Source: Candidatus Metalachnospira gallinarum (GTDB lineage Bacteria > Bacillota > Clostridia > Lachnospirales > Anaerotignaceae). From it: a DNA stretch of 43,098 nucleotides. Shown piece after piece: positions 17,352-25,599 of the stretch (its first letter is position 1; every line of letters starts with the position of its first letter). The notes below the pieces were generated by a model. That model ran no database searches. It worked only from the letters and a program-made list of their open reading frames with translations, and was not told where the DNA came from. The DNA is taken from the NCBI GenBank assembly GCA_904378045.1, contig CAJFHC010000011.1:1-43098 (forward strand). The letters are read 5' to 3'. The translations under genes were made by a program, and so were the position numbers.

Positions 17352-18044
17352 TCAAAAATATACGGGCAGGTTGTTAACGACCAGCGCGTCTATTCTAAGG
17401 CTCCATTCATCGTCAGCCCGTTTCAGATCAGCCGACATGGCGGCTCCGGCAATGCCCGCCGGGTCAAAGGGCGACACCGCTTCATCAAATCCGGTTTCGG
17501 TCCAAAAGGAATATACGTCGTCGTCAAGCTCTATCCAGCCCGAATACTGGTCTCCCTCTACATGCATTCCCTCGCAGAAATATATGTAGGCTTTATTCTG
17601 TATGCTTACCGAACTGTCCTCGACCTCCCACTGGCCGCTGACATATTTGACCGTGCAGTTTTCAAAATAGTCGTCTCCGCAGGCTTCGTATCCTTTGGAA
17701 TACTCAACCTTCACGGTGGCCTTTACCCCTGCCGATGAATCATATTCCATTGAGGCTCTGCTGCTCAGCCCCGGAGCACTGTCCTCGGAAAAATCAATAT
17801 ATCCTTCCAGCGTCTCGCTGCGGTCAATGCTTCCATCCTCATTTACAACGGTAAGTATGGTCTTTTTACAGTTCGACAGCGGAACGAACATTTTTTCTCC
17901 GGTTTTAAGATTTTCAGCCTCCGCCTTTACGCTGTCTCCCATGTCTATGACCTCCGTCGATACGCTTTCCCTCTCGGCTGAGGCCGGAAGGCACATTATA
18001 AACGAAAGCATAAGGCTAAAACATATGCAGGCTGTTTTTTTCAT
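17352..18044 (-). CDS. Hypothetical secreted protein
   Basis: A 230-residue protein with a clear signal peptide (MKKTACICFSLMLSFIMCL, cleavage likely after the ASA near residue 23) and a mature part rich in Asp/Glu/Ser and beta-prone sequence. No family was recognised. The start at 18044 has GAGGTG six bases upstream; a GTG three codons earlier overlaps that site and is not used here. It is first of a two-gene operon with the membrane protein. Confidence 0.7.
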   Translation of the reverse strand: MKKTACICFSLMLSFIMCLPASAERESVSTEVIDMGDSVKAEAENLKTGEKMFVPLSNCKKTILTVVNEDGSIDRSETLEGYIDFSEDSAPGLSSRASMEYDSSAGVKATVKVEYSKGYEACGDDYFENCTVKYVSGQWEVEDSSVSIQNKAYIYFCEGMHVEGDQYSGWIELDDDVYSFWTETGFDEAVSPFDPAGIAGAAMSADLKRADDEWSLRIDALVVNNLPVYF

Positions 18045-18053
18045 GTCGCTCAC

Positions 18054-18312
18054 CTCTTTTTGGCTTGACAGAATAATTCGTTTTATATTTAGATTTTATT
18101 ATAAAAGTAAATATTTGTAAACAAATAGAATTTCCCTGAACTTTATCCGTAAAAAGCAAAAATTTTGTCGATTCTGTACATAAAATTCCATTTTAACCCG
18201 TTAGTTAGTCTCATTCTGCCGTCCATGTCAAAGACGGATTTTTTATATATCTTTTTTTCTGCCTTCCGAACAATATTTTTCGCATAAATTTGTAAAATAT
18301 TACCCGTATAAA
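18054..18312. other. Gene-free stretch with an orphan plus-strand hairpin
   Basis: AT-rich. CCGTC (18219-18223) pairs with GACGG (18233-18237), followed by A and six T on the plus strand, a terminator-like element with no annotated plus-strand gene ahead of it. A TATAAT reading left (18098-18103, minus) may belong to the secreted-protein promoter; its -35 is weak. Nothing else was seen. Confidence 0.4.
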
Positions 18313-18338
18313 TAAAAAAATGCGCTCATATTGAGCGC
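18313..18338 (-). terminator. Terminator of the first MATE gene
   Basis: GCGCTCA/TGAGCGC stem (18322-18328 with 18332-18338), followed on the minus strand by seven T. Confidence 0.85.
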
Positions 18339-18384
18339 TTACATTTCAGTAACTGTTTAAATATATAGTTGAAGTAAAATTATT

Positions 18385-19752
18385 TTATATCGCTTCCGTC
18401 CTCTGCGCCCTGCTTCTCATATGCTTTTCAAAAACAAGCATAAATATGGTAGTGGACATTATTCCGCCTATCAGATCCATCACCGGTTCGGAATAGAACG
18501 CGTTTCTTGCTCCAAAGGCATAGGCGAAAACGACTATAAGCACGGCATAGGAGATCTTTCTGAACATGGACAAAAACAGAGCCGTTTTTGTTCTTCCCAT
18601 GGCCGTAAGCCCGTCCACGAGAGAATACTGGAACGCCAGCGGTATGATGGCGAGGGTGAACGTCCTTATTCCCCAGCCCGCAAGCTCTATCTCGTCCGCT
18701 CCGGAGACAAATATCCTCGCGAACGCCTCGGCGGAAAATCTCGAGACCGTAAACATTATAACAGTAAAAATAACGCACATAAGCAGTATCTTCTTCTCCG
18801 CTTCCCTGACCCTGTCGGTCTTTCCCGCTCCGTAATTGAAGCTGATTATGGCCTGGGTTCCTCCGCTTATTCCTCCCATTGGGCCGGTCACAAGGGACAT
18901 ATAGCTGTTGACTATGGTTGCCGCCGCTATAAGCGTGTCCGCCTGGGCTCCGCCCGTCCTCTGCAAAACCGTGTTCATTATTATCATTATGACGCTGTCC
19001 GACGCCAAAATAAGGAATGGCGAGAGACCGATGGACGCTATCCTGATTATTATGTCAGGCGAATATCCGCCGAAGGATATGCGAACCGGCGGCCTTTTGC
19101 TGAAAAGGAATCCAACAGCAAAGGCGCAGGAAAGTATTTGGGCGATGACCGTGGCTATGGCCGCACCCGCCACTCCCATGTCAAAGACAAATATAAATAT
19201 TGGGTCAAGGACGATATTGGCGACGGCTCCTATGAGCACCGTGGCCATTCCAATGGTCGAGAAACCCTGACATGTTATAAAATAATTCAGTCCGAGCGCC
19301 ATCAGCGCAAAAAATGTTCCCGCCGTATATATCGTCATATATGTATCCGCATAGACAAAGGTCGTCTCGCTGGCTCCGAACCACATAAGCAGCTTGTCCT
19401 TCATAAGCAGGAAAAACACGGTGAGAATTACGGAAAGAGCCACCAGCGTAATAAAGGAATTGGAAAGTATCTGCTTTGCCCTTTTCATATTGCCCTCGCC
19501 CATCCTCATCGCCATAAGTATGGAGCCTCCAAGGCCGATGAGCGTTCCAAAGGACGACAAAAGCGTTACTATAGGGCCGCAGACGCCCACTCCCGCCAGC
19601 GCGACAGAACCCTCAACCGGTATATTTCCTATATATATCCTGTCTATAATGCTGTAGAGCATATTTACAAACTGAGCCACCATGGTCGGTATGGCCAGCT
19701 TAAGTACAAGTCCTGTTATGGGATCGTTTCCCAGATCATTTTCACGAGCCAT
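18385..19752 (-). CDS. MATE family efflux transporter
   Basis: A 455-residue multidrug/toxin extrusion-type exporter with about 12 helices in two related halves. The N-terminus 'PITGLVLKLAIPTMVAQFVNMLYSIIDRIYIG' region and 'GGISGGTQAIISFNYGAG' at the start of the second half are MATE signatures. It would export organic cations against Na+ or H+. The start at 19752 is chosen because a G-rich site (AGGGGGA) lies upstream and the preceding 54 codons are not conserved MATE sequence. Its substrate cannot be told. A second, different MATE gene lies at 31751. Confidence 0.88.
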   Translation of the reverse strand: MARENDLGNDPITGLVLKLAIPTMVAQFVNMLYSIIDRIYIGNIPVEGSVALAGVGVCGPIVTLLSSFGTLIGLGGSILMAMRMGEGNMKRAKQILSNSFITLVALSVILTVFFLLMKDKLLMWFGASETTFVYADTYMTIYTAGTFFALMALGLNYFITCQGFSTIGMATVLIGAVANIVLDPIFIFVFDMGVAGAAIATVIAQILSCAFAVGFLFSKRPPVRISFGGYSPDIIIRIASIGLSPFLILASDSVIMIIMNTVLQRTGGAQADTLIAAATIVNSYMSLVTGPMGGISGGTQAIISFNYGAGKTDRVREAEKKILLMCVIFTVIMFTVSRFSAEAFARIFVSGADEIELAGWGIRTFTLAIIPLAFQYSLVDGLTAMGRTKTALFLSMFRKISYAVLIVVFAYAFGARNAFYSEPVMDLIGGIMSTTIFMLVFEKHMRSRAQRTEAI

Positions 19753-20058
19753 TTTAAATCCCCCTGAGTCTACCTTGATTTTCAGCCACTTTGGTACTAT
19801 ATCAGATATGATTTTTTCGTTCAATATGTTTCTATTTTCTTTTTGTCCGCAATATTGCCGAAAAACCTCTTGAAAAAGCCCCCATTCCTCCGATCTGTCA
19901 ACAATCCCAAACAAATCCGAATGATTTTTATAGGCTATAATTGCCGTATAATCACGAAAAATCTTTTAGGTATTAATCACAATTTACAATTAATATCGCT
20001 TATGTTACTATTGTAGGTAGGAGATTAACCGAACAAATACATTAAGGAGGTATGCGAT
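19753..20058. other. Intergenic region, first MATE / SDR
   Basis: About 300 nt, AT-rich, between divergent genes. Two TATAAT boxes (19936-19941 and 19947-19952) are candidate -10s for the plus-strand SDR but have no good -35. The open frame running left through here is treated as non-coding leader of the MATE gene. Nothing else was supported. Confidence 0.4.
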
Positions 20059-20799
20059 ATGGATATTAAAGGAAAAGTTGCTCTTATCACCGGAGGCGGC
20101 ACAGGAGTCGGAAAGGGCATCGCTCTCAGGCTTGCCAAAGAAGGTACGAATATTTGCATCAACTACGCCCATTCCGAAAAGGAAGCGTATGAGGCCAAGG
20201 CCGAGGTAGAGGCTTTGGGAGTAAAATGCTCCGTTTACAAGGCTGACGTTTCCGACGACTCGCAGTGCAGGGAAATGATTGCCAGCGTTCTTAAAGATCA
20301 TGGCCAGCTTGACATTCTGGTGAACAACGCCGGTAGGACGCACTTCGTGGATCACAGCGACCTGGAAGGAATGAAATCCGAATACTTCGATGACATATTC
20401 GCGCTCAACGTAAAGGGAACCTTCTTTATGTGCCGCGCCGCCGCGGACGCCCTCAGAAAGGCTCACGGAGTAATTATAAACATCACATCCATCGCCGGCG
20501 TTACCGGACTCGGAAGTTCCATCGCCTACGCGGCAAGCAAGGCCGCTGAAATAAGCATTACCAAATCCCTTGCCAGAGTTCTCGCTCCCGAGGTAAGGGT
20601 CATCGCCGTAGCTCCCGGCATCGTGCTCACGCGCTGGGTAGAAGGAAGGACGGGACATATAGATAAGCTTGCCGGAGATACTCCTCTCCAGAAAGTTGCC
20701 GTTCCCGATGACATCGCTCAGACGGTTTACGCCCTCATAGCCCATGCCGATTTTGTTACGGGACAGAACATCATCGTTGACGGAGGAGCTTTCATCTAA
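20059..20799 (+). CDS. SDR family oxidoreductase (FabG-like)
   Basis: A classical short-chain dehydrogenase/reductase of 246 residues using NAD(P)(H). Visible motifs: TGGGTGVG (11-18) for the cofactor, NNAG (89-92), catalytic S144, Y157 and K161 (YAASK). The family includes 3-oxoacyl-ACP reductases, but there are no fatty acid genes nearby, so the substrate is unknown. AAGGAGG lies 8 nt upstream of the ATG. It is monocistronic and followed by a strong terminator; it converges with the dihydrolipoyl dehydrogenase gene. Confidence 0.88.
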   Translation: MDIKGKVALITGGGTGVGKGIALRLAKEGTNICINYAHSEKEAYEAKAEVEALGVKCSVYKADVSDDSQCREMIASVLKDHGQLDILVNNAGRTHFVDHSDLEGMKSEYFDDIFALNVKGTFFMCRAAADALRKAHGVIINITSIAGVTGLGSSIAYAASKAAEISITKSLARVLAPEVRVIAVAPGIVLTRWVEGRTGHIDKLAGDTPLQKVAVPDDIAQTVYALIAHADFVTGQNIIVDGGAFI

Positions 20800-20820
20800 A
20801 CAAACAGCGTCTTAATCAAA

Positions 20821-20844
20821 ACTACCCGCTTAGCGGGTAGTTTT
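20821..20844 (+). terminator. Terminator of the SDR gene
   Basis: ACTACCCGC (20821-20829) pairs with GCGGGTAGT (20833-20841), followed by T. A further weaker hairpin lies at 20864-20889. Confidence 0.85.
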
Positions 20845-20898
20845 AATTACCTTAATTTAAGCTCGAAAAGTTCCCATAGGACTTTTTCGACACTCTAA

Positions 20899-20927
20899 AA
20901 CAGGTATGCATAACGCATACCTGTTTT
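20899..20927. terminator. Bidirectional terminator, SDR / lpdA
   Basis: AACAGGTATGC (20899-20909) pairs with GCATACCTGTT (20915-20925); T-runs lie on both strands. It ends the minus-strand lpdA transcript and backs up the SDR terminator. Confidence 0.85.
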
Positions 20928-20951
20928 TTGTCAGCTTCGGATTTTTTGCTA

Positions 20952-22625
20952 TTATCCGTGTATCGCCCTGCCCTCAGCGGCAAGCGCCGCTTCTCTAACG
21001 GCCTCGGAAACCGTAGGATGGGCATGGATCGTCTTTATTATATCGCCGGCTCCGGCGTTCATAGATATGGCAAGAGCTCCCTCGGCGATGAGATCCGTGG
21101 CTCTGGGGCCGATTATCTGCATACCGAGTATTTTTTTCGTGCGGCTGTGGACAAGTATTTTTACAAATCCCTTTCCGCCGTTCATTATTATGGATTTTCC
21201 GTTGCCGCCAAGGTCAAACATACCAACCGTGTATGATACTCCCTCGGCCTTAGCTCTCTCCTCCGTATATCCTACGGAAGCAGTCTCGGGAGACGTATAA
21301 ACGCAGGCCGGATTCGTCCTTCCGTCATATCTGCTGTCCTCTCCGAGCGCGTTTTCTGCGGCGACCTCGCCCTGCATTGAAGCCACATGCGCGAGCATTA
21401 CTCCGCCGGTGCAGTCGCCTATGGCGTAAATATTTCTTACGTTTGTCTCCTGATGGTCGTTTACCTTTATTACGCCTCTCTCGTTTTCTATTCCGGCGGC
21501 CTCAAGGTTAAGGGAAGCCGTAGCCGCCCTTCTTCCTATGCAGACAAGCACTTTTTCAGCCTCTACCGAAAGTCGCTCTCCGTCCTTCTCCACATTAACG
21601 ACAGCTGTTCCGCCATTGTCGCTTATGGACACGACCTTTGTGGAAGTCATTATATCCACGCCCTTTTCCTCGAGGGATGAAGCGATTATTTTTACGGCGT
21701 CCTCATCAATGTTCATAAGAAGTCTGGGGAGCATCTCTATAACGGTGACCTTTGTTCCAAAAGCGCTGTAGGCTGTCGCCATCTCCACGCCGATAACTCC
21801 TCCGCCTATTACCGCCATGGACTTGGGCAGTTTCTCAAGGGAAAGCGCTCCCGTGCTGTCTATGCACTGGGGAGAATTTATGCCTTCGATAGGCACTGCC
21901 GCCGGAACCGAGCCTACGGCAATAATATATTTATCCGATTTTATCTCCTGCTCTCCGTCCTTTGTAACCGCCTTGACCGTAGTTTTATCTACAAACGAGG
22001 CCTCTCCGTCTATGACCTTTACTCCGTTGGCCTTAAGCAGCGTCTTTACCCCGCCCACAAGCCTGTTGACAACGGCCTGTTTGTTTTCCATCACCTTTGT
22101 GAAATCCAGTTCCGGGCTGGCAATAACTCCCGCGGAAGCTCCGTTTTTAGCGTCCTCGAAAAGCTCCGCGCTGTGAAGGAGCGCCTTTGTGGGTATACAG
22201 CCCTCATTAAGGCATGTTCCTCCGATGTGGCTTTTTTCTATGAGCGTAACGTCCGCTCCGAGCTGAGCCGCCCTTATGGCCGCCACATATCCTCCGGGGC
22301 CTCCTCCGATTACCGTTACGGTTGTCTTTTTGGCTTCTTCTTCAGCGGCCTCTTCCTTAACGGGGATAATGTCGGCAAAATCCTCTCCGGCCTCTCCGAC
22401 AATGGCGACCGGGTCTCCGCATTTTACCTTGTCTCCCACATTGGCGAGTATTTTAAGTATCGTTCCCTCGTCCTCGGACTCGGCGGAGCCGCCCATTTTT
22501 CCGGCCTCAACATCATAGAGGACGTCTCCTTTTTTTATCTCGTCGCCTTCTTTAAAGTACCAGTTTACTATGGTTCCTTCCCTCATAACGACGGAAAGTT
22601 TTGGCATAAGTACCAATTTTGCCAT
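20952..22625 (-). CDS. lpdA: Dihydrolipoyl dehydrogenase with N-terminal lipoyl domain
   Basis: Reoxidises dihydrolipoamide with NAD+, using FAD and a redox disulfide. The 557 residues comprise a biotinyl/lipoyl domain (1-78), an acidic linker (79-101), then the flavoprotein: GGGPGG (107-112), the redox pair C138/C143 in 'GGTCLNEGCIPTK', and the C-terminal 'HAHPTVSEA' active-site His-Glu. In the lipoyl domain the usual D-K-A/V hairpin reads AGKMGG, so the lysine (K43) is kept but the preceding Asp is Gly. AAAGGAG lies 7 nt upstream of the ATG at 22625; a longer frame starts eight codons earlier, through that site. No E1/E2 or glycine-cleavage genes are in the window; lipoate ligase is nearby. 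Confidence 0.93.
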   Translation of the reverse strand: MAKLVLMPKLSVVMREGTIVNWYFKEGDEIKKGDVLYDVEAGKMGGSAESEDEGTILKILANVGDKVKCGDPVAIVGEAGEDFADIIPVKEEAAEEEAKKTTVTVIGGGPGGYVAAIRAAQLGADVTLIEKSHIGGTCLNEGCIPTKALLHSAELFEDAKNGASAGVIASPELDFTKVMENKQAVVNRLVGGVKTLLKANGVKVIDGEASFVDKTTVKAVTKDGEQEIKSDKYIIAVGSVPAAVPIEGINSPQCIDSTGALSLEKLPKSMAVIGGGVIGVEMATAYSAFGTKVTVIEMLPRLLMNIDEDAVKIIASSLEEKGVDIMTSTKVVSISDNGGTAVVNVEKDGERLSVEAEKVLVCIGRRAATASLNLEAAGIENERGVIKVNDHQETNVRNIYAIGDCTGGVMLAHVASMQGEVAAENALGEDSRYDGRTNPACVYTSPETASVGYTEERAKAEGVSYTVGMFDLGGNGKSIIMNGGKGFVKILVHSRTKKILGMQIIGPRATDLIAEGALAISMNAGAGDIIKTIHAHPTVSEAVREAALAAEGRAIHG

Positions 22626-22646
22626 AAAAACACTCCTTTTTTGGGT

Positions 22647-22680
22647 CAAAAATTGAGACGGTGGTTAAAGCCGTCTCAAT
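22647..22680 (-). terminator. Terminator between the cupin gene and lpdA
   Basis: ATTGAGACGG (22652-22661) pairs with CCGTCTCAAT (22671-22680); on the minus strand it is followed by T. It lies only 22 nt before the lpdA start, with no visible promoter between. Confidence 0.8.
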
Positions 22681-22708
22681 ATAGCTTACTTTCTTCTTAA
22701 ATCAGTCA

Positions 22709-23089
22709 TCAGCAGCCTTTTCCGCTGAGAAGAGGGCTAACGTCTCCCTCGGGAGGAACTATGCAAAGGAAGCAGAAGTTCTCCTTATCGGATGAGTTGT
22801 AGTTATAGTGAGGGATATCTCCGGGAACATGGAGCCAGTCTCCTCTCTTAACGGGATACTCTACTCCGTCGATGCAGAATACGCCTTCTCCGTCATAGAT
22901 AACTACCCAATGGGGCCAAGGATGCGTATGGGGTGATTTCTCTCCTGCGCCGGGCTGAAGATCGAAACATCTCATAACATAATCAGGCCAAAAATGAGTG
23001 GGTCCAAAAATAACTTTTTTGGAAGCGTTAGCGATAAAGTTGCCGGGAGCCTCGGGGAGGTCCTTGATTTTTCCTACATACTGACTCAT
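22709..23089 (-). CDS. Cupin domain-containing protein
   Basis: A single-domain cupin of 126 residues. Metal ligands of motif 1 (H54, H56 and nearby H60) and motif 2 (H94 in 'VPGDIPHYN') are visible. Small cupins bind a metal and act as enzymes or sensors; the substrate is unknown. AAGGAG lies upstream of the ATG at 23089; an ATG two codons earlier is too close to that site. It follows the OsmC gene by 40 nt and precedes lpdA across a terminator hairpin. Confidence 0.82.
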   Translation of the reverse strand: MSQYVGKIKDLPEAPGNFIANASKKVIFGPTHFWPDYVMRCFDLQPGAGEKSPHTHPWPHWVVIYDGEGVFCIDGVEYPVKRGDWLHVPGDIPHYNYNSSDKENFCFLCIVPPEGDVSPLLSGKGC

Positions 23090-23129
23090 AATCATTCTCC
23101 TTTTATTTTAAAAATTAATTTTTTGTTCC

Positions 23130-23573
23130 TTATTTCTCAACGTCAAGGACGGGCTTTTCGATCTGAACGCCGTTTTTAACGGAGTCCTCAACGGGGCATC
23201 TGATCTCTACGATGTCGATGAGCTGCTGGATCATGGAAGGATCCGCGTCGGATTTGATTTTGATATGCGTTCTGATATTCGTGAATCCGGGTCTGAATTT
23301 AGCGTAGCCCATCATTCCGGCGGAATCCATATCTCCCTCAACGTCAACGCTGATCTCGTCGATCTTTATACCCATTGACTCTGCGTAGATGGAAGCCGTT
23401 ATAGTCTGGCAGGCCGCAACGCTTCCAAGAAGCATCTCAACGGGATTCATTCCCTTGTCGGTACCGCCCTGGGCAACGGGCTCGTCAATTTTGATCTTAT
23501 GTCCTCTTGCCTCAACGTCTACCTCTACGTCGGAAACTCTTTTCGCAGATGCTTTGTAAGTCTTTTCGTACAT
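23130..23573 (-). CDS. OsmC family protein
   Basis: A 147-residue OsmC/Ohr-fold protein. The two cysteines typical of the peroxide-reducing members are present (C55 in 'SVAACQT' and C126 in 'EIRCPVED'). In Ohr/OsmC proteins the disulfide formed on peroxide reduction is recycled by a lipoylated protein and dihydrolipoyl dehydrogenase, and both a lipoyl-domain Lpd and a lipoate ligase lie in this cluster, so this may be a lipoyl-dependent peroxide reductase (inference). The start at 23573 has AAGGAG upstream; the longer frame of 18 extra codons runs through it. First gene of the osmC-cupin-lpdA series. Confidence 0.87.
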   Translation of the reverse strand: MYEKTYKASAKRVSDVEVDVEARGHKIKIDEPVAQGGTDKGMNPVEMLLGSVAACQTITASIYAESMGIKIDEISVDVEGDMDSAGMMGYAKFRPGFTNIRTHIKIKSDADPSMIQQLIDIVEIRCPVEDSVKNGVQIEKPVLDVEK

Positions 23574-23621
23574 TATATCTTCTCCTTTATATTTTGATAG
23601 AATCTCAATATTATTTATATT

Positions 23622-23677
23622 TTGCATTACAGAACCCTGTATGATATAATCATATCATACAAAATTCACACGGTCAA
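23622..23677. promoter_or_regulatory. Overlapping divergent promoters of osmC and lplA
   Basis: Plus strand: TTGCAT (23622-23627), 17-nt spacer, TATAAT (23645-23650), towards lplA. Minus strand: TTGACC (23672-23677), 17-nt spacer, TATGAT (23649-23654), towards osmC. A perfect inverted repeat, GTATGATAT, 4 nt, ATATCATAC (23639-23660), covers both -10 boxes. Confidence 0.75.
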
Positions 23678-23691
23678 CAAAAGATATTTGT

Positions 23692-23751
23692 TTAACTATA
23701 TTAATATTGTCAGATAGTTAACTAATTTTCAAATGCCAATTATTTAACTAT
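23692..23751 (+). repeat. Three TTAACTAT boxes in the lplA leader
   Basis: TTAACTAT occurs at 23692-23699 and 23744-23751, and inverted (ATAGTTAA) at 23714-23721. The first and inverted copies form a perfect 8-bp inverted repeat. They may be regulator sites or a leader stem. Confidence 0.5.
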
Positions 23752-23792
23752 CCTGATATTTCAACAAAATCCATCCGGAAAGGATATGAAAA

Positions 23793-24788
23793 ATGTATAA
23801 AAAACTATATCGTATTCATAATAAAAGCACAAATCCGTTCTATAATCTTGCGCTGGAAGAATACATTTTAACCACTAAAAAAAATATGAGTTTTCTTATT
23901 CTTTGGCAAAACAATAACACAGTGGTAATCGGTAACAATCAAAACGCATGGGAAGAGGTAAATCTTGATTTTGCCCGAAAAAACGGCATTTCCGTAGTCA
24001 GAAGGATAACCGGAGGCGGGGCCGTCTATCATGATATGAACAATGTAAATTTTTCATTCATAACGGAACTTGACGAAAGCGGAGGCTTTACGATAAATGA
24101 TTTTGTGCGTCCGGTCACAGCGGCCTTGTCTGATATGGGCGTCCCCGCCGTGGCGGACGGAAGAAACGACATAACCGTAAACGGGCTTAAGGTCTCCGGC
24201 AACGCCCAGAGAATATCCGGAGGGCGCATACTCCACCACGGCACGCTGCTTTTTAAGGCCGACGCTCAAAAGATGTCCTCGGTCCTTCGGGTCAGGCCGG
24301 AAAAATTCGTTTCCAAAAGCACTAAATCCGTAAAAAGCCGGGTAGGAAGCATATCCGAGCTCATTGACAAAAAAATGACCGTTTCCGAATTTATCGCCGC
24401 CCTTGAGGATTCCTTTTCAAAGGACACTCCCACGGAGCTGTACGAGCTTACGCCCGATGACATCGCGGAGGTCGAAAGGCTCGCGGCCGAAAAATATTCC
24501 CGTCCGGAGTGGACTTTCAGAGCGGTTCAGCCCATGGACATAAAATGCTCGGCAAAATATGACGGCGGGATAATAGATATAATGCTGAAGGTGGAAAATG
24601 ACCGTGTGGCGGCCTGCCGGATATTCGGCGACTTTATGGCTGTTGACGATCCTTTTGAGCTGGAAAAAGCCATTGTAGGAGCGAAATTCTCACCCGAAGG
24701 CATAAGGGCCGCCCTGTCCGGACTGCCTTTAAATAATATTCTCGGCGGTATAACCGGGGAGCAGTTTATTGAATGTATTTTCAAATAA
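23793..24788 (+). CDS. lplA: Lipoate-protein ligase A
   Basis: Activates free lipoate with ATP and attaches it to lysines of lipoyl domains in the cytoplasm. The 331 residues include the lipoyl-AMP binding block 'RRITGGGAVYHD' (70-81), an N-terminal 'NLALEEY' and a C-terminal accessory domain, the normal two-domain bacterial layout. AAAGGA lies 8 nt upstream of the ATG. It is divergent from osmC across a shared promoter region; the lipoyl-domain LpdA is a likely substrate (inference). Confidence 0.94.
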   Translation: MYKKLYRIHNKSTNPFYNLALEEYILTTKKNMSFLILWQNNNTVVIGNNQNAWEEVNLDFARKNGISVVRRITGGGAVYHDMNNVNFSFITELDESGGFTINDFVRPVTAALSDMGVPAVADGRNDITVNGLKVSGNAQRISGGRILHHGTLLFKADAQKMSSVLRVRPEKFVSKSTKSVKSRVGSISELIDKKMTVSEFIAALEDSFSKDTPTELYELTPDDIAEVERLAAEKYSRPEWTFRAVQPMDIKCSAKYDGGIIDIMLKVENDRVAACRIFGDFMAVDDPFELEKAIVGAKFSPEGIRAALSGLPLNNILGGITGEQFIECIFK

Positions 24789-24822
24789 AAATGTAAAAAT
24801 ATAAATGAAGGGAGAACTGAAA

Positions 24823-25434
24823 ATGAAACGTATATTTATTATAATGGCTCTTGCGGCGGCCATGGCTCTTTCGGGATGCTCGGTAAAGAGCGGCCGTCCG
24901 GCTGTAAGGGAAAACGAACCCGCTCAGGGCTCAGGATATCCGGGAAATCCGCAAAACGGCGGGAGTGCGGACACCGCTCAGCCGTCTCAGACCGGTGAGA
25001 TAGACGCGGATCATGCTCTTTCCATAGCCCTTGAGGACGCCGGCGTATCCAAGGATGATCTTTTCAGCTATAAAACGGAACGCGACAGAGACAACGGTAT
25101 GTCGATATACGAAATAGAATTTGACACCGATTACGGCGATTACAGCTATGAAATAGAAACAAACGGCGGCAGAATAATCAGCGCAGATTATGACGTGGAT
25201 GACAGGTACATCCGCTCTCTTGAGGACTCTCCTATAACAGAGGAAGACGCGAAGGCTATTGTTCAGTCCAAAGTCCCCGAAGCCTCCGCCGAGGATATAT
25301 GGCTCCAAGAGGAATGGGACGATGGATTTTCCAGCTTCGAGGGCGGACTTTACCTCGACGACGCTAAATATGAATTTGAGATAGACGCCCAGACCGGAAT
25401 AATTTCCAGTTGGAGCGTGGATTACAGGTGGTAA
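24823..25434 (+). CDS. PepSY-domain lipoprotein
   Basis: A 203-residue exported lipoprotein: signal peptide with lipobox ALSGC (C19), a Gly/Pro/Asn-rich linker (20-55), then two PepSY-like domains (about 56-130 and 131-203), each with the A-x-x-I-A/V...D and 'YEIEI/FEID...G.I' pattern. PepSY domains are thought to bind or inhibit peptidases or sense ligands at the cell surface. AGGGAGA lies upstream of the start at 24823; an in-frame ATG six codons earlier overlaps that site. It is 34 nt after lplA, probably on the same transcript. Confidence 0.82.
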   Translation: MKRIFIIMALAAAMALSGCSVKSGRPAVRENEPAQGSGYPGNPQNGGSADTAQPSQTGEIDADHALSIALEDAGVSKDDLFSYKTERDRDNGMSIYEIEFDTDYGDYSYEIETNGGRIISADYDVDDRYIRSLEDSPITEEDAKAIVQSKVPEASAEDIWLQEEWDDGFSSFEGGLYLDDAKYEFEIDAQTGIISSWSVDYRW

Positions 25435-25440
25435 AAAAAC

Positions 25441-25470
25441 AAGCAGCGAACCATTGGGACGCTGCTTTAA
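25441..25470 (+). terminator. Terminator of the lplA-lipoprotein unit
   Basis: AAGCAGCG (25441-25448) pairs with CGCTGCTT (25460-25467); the T tail is short. Confidence 0.65.
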
Positions 25471-25576
25471 TTATATTATTGTTTTCCAAAATTTTTAATT
25501 CGATTTTGTGTTTCCAAGTCCAAAAAGTTCCTTGCTGTCCCCCGCTGTGGGTGGAACAGGCAAAAGAATCGTGACT

Positions 25577-25599
25577 TTCAAAAAACGGTGAACCCGTTT
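25577..25599 (-). terminator. Terminator of the SDR at 25599
   Basis: AAACGG (25583-25588) pairs with CCGTTT (25594-25599), followed on the minus strand by T. Between here and 25470 there is a possible weak hairpin (25533-25567) and no gene. Confidence 0.65.

Noticed and set aside
19753..19914. 54-residue N-terminal extension of the first MATE protein
   Set aside because: No family resemblance, and a ribosome site directly precedes the ATG at 19752.
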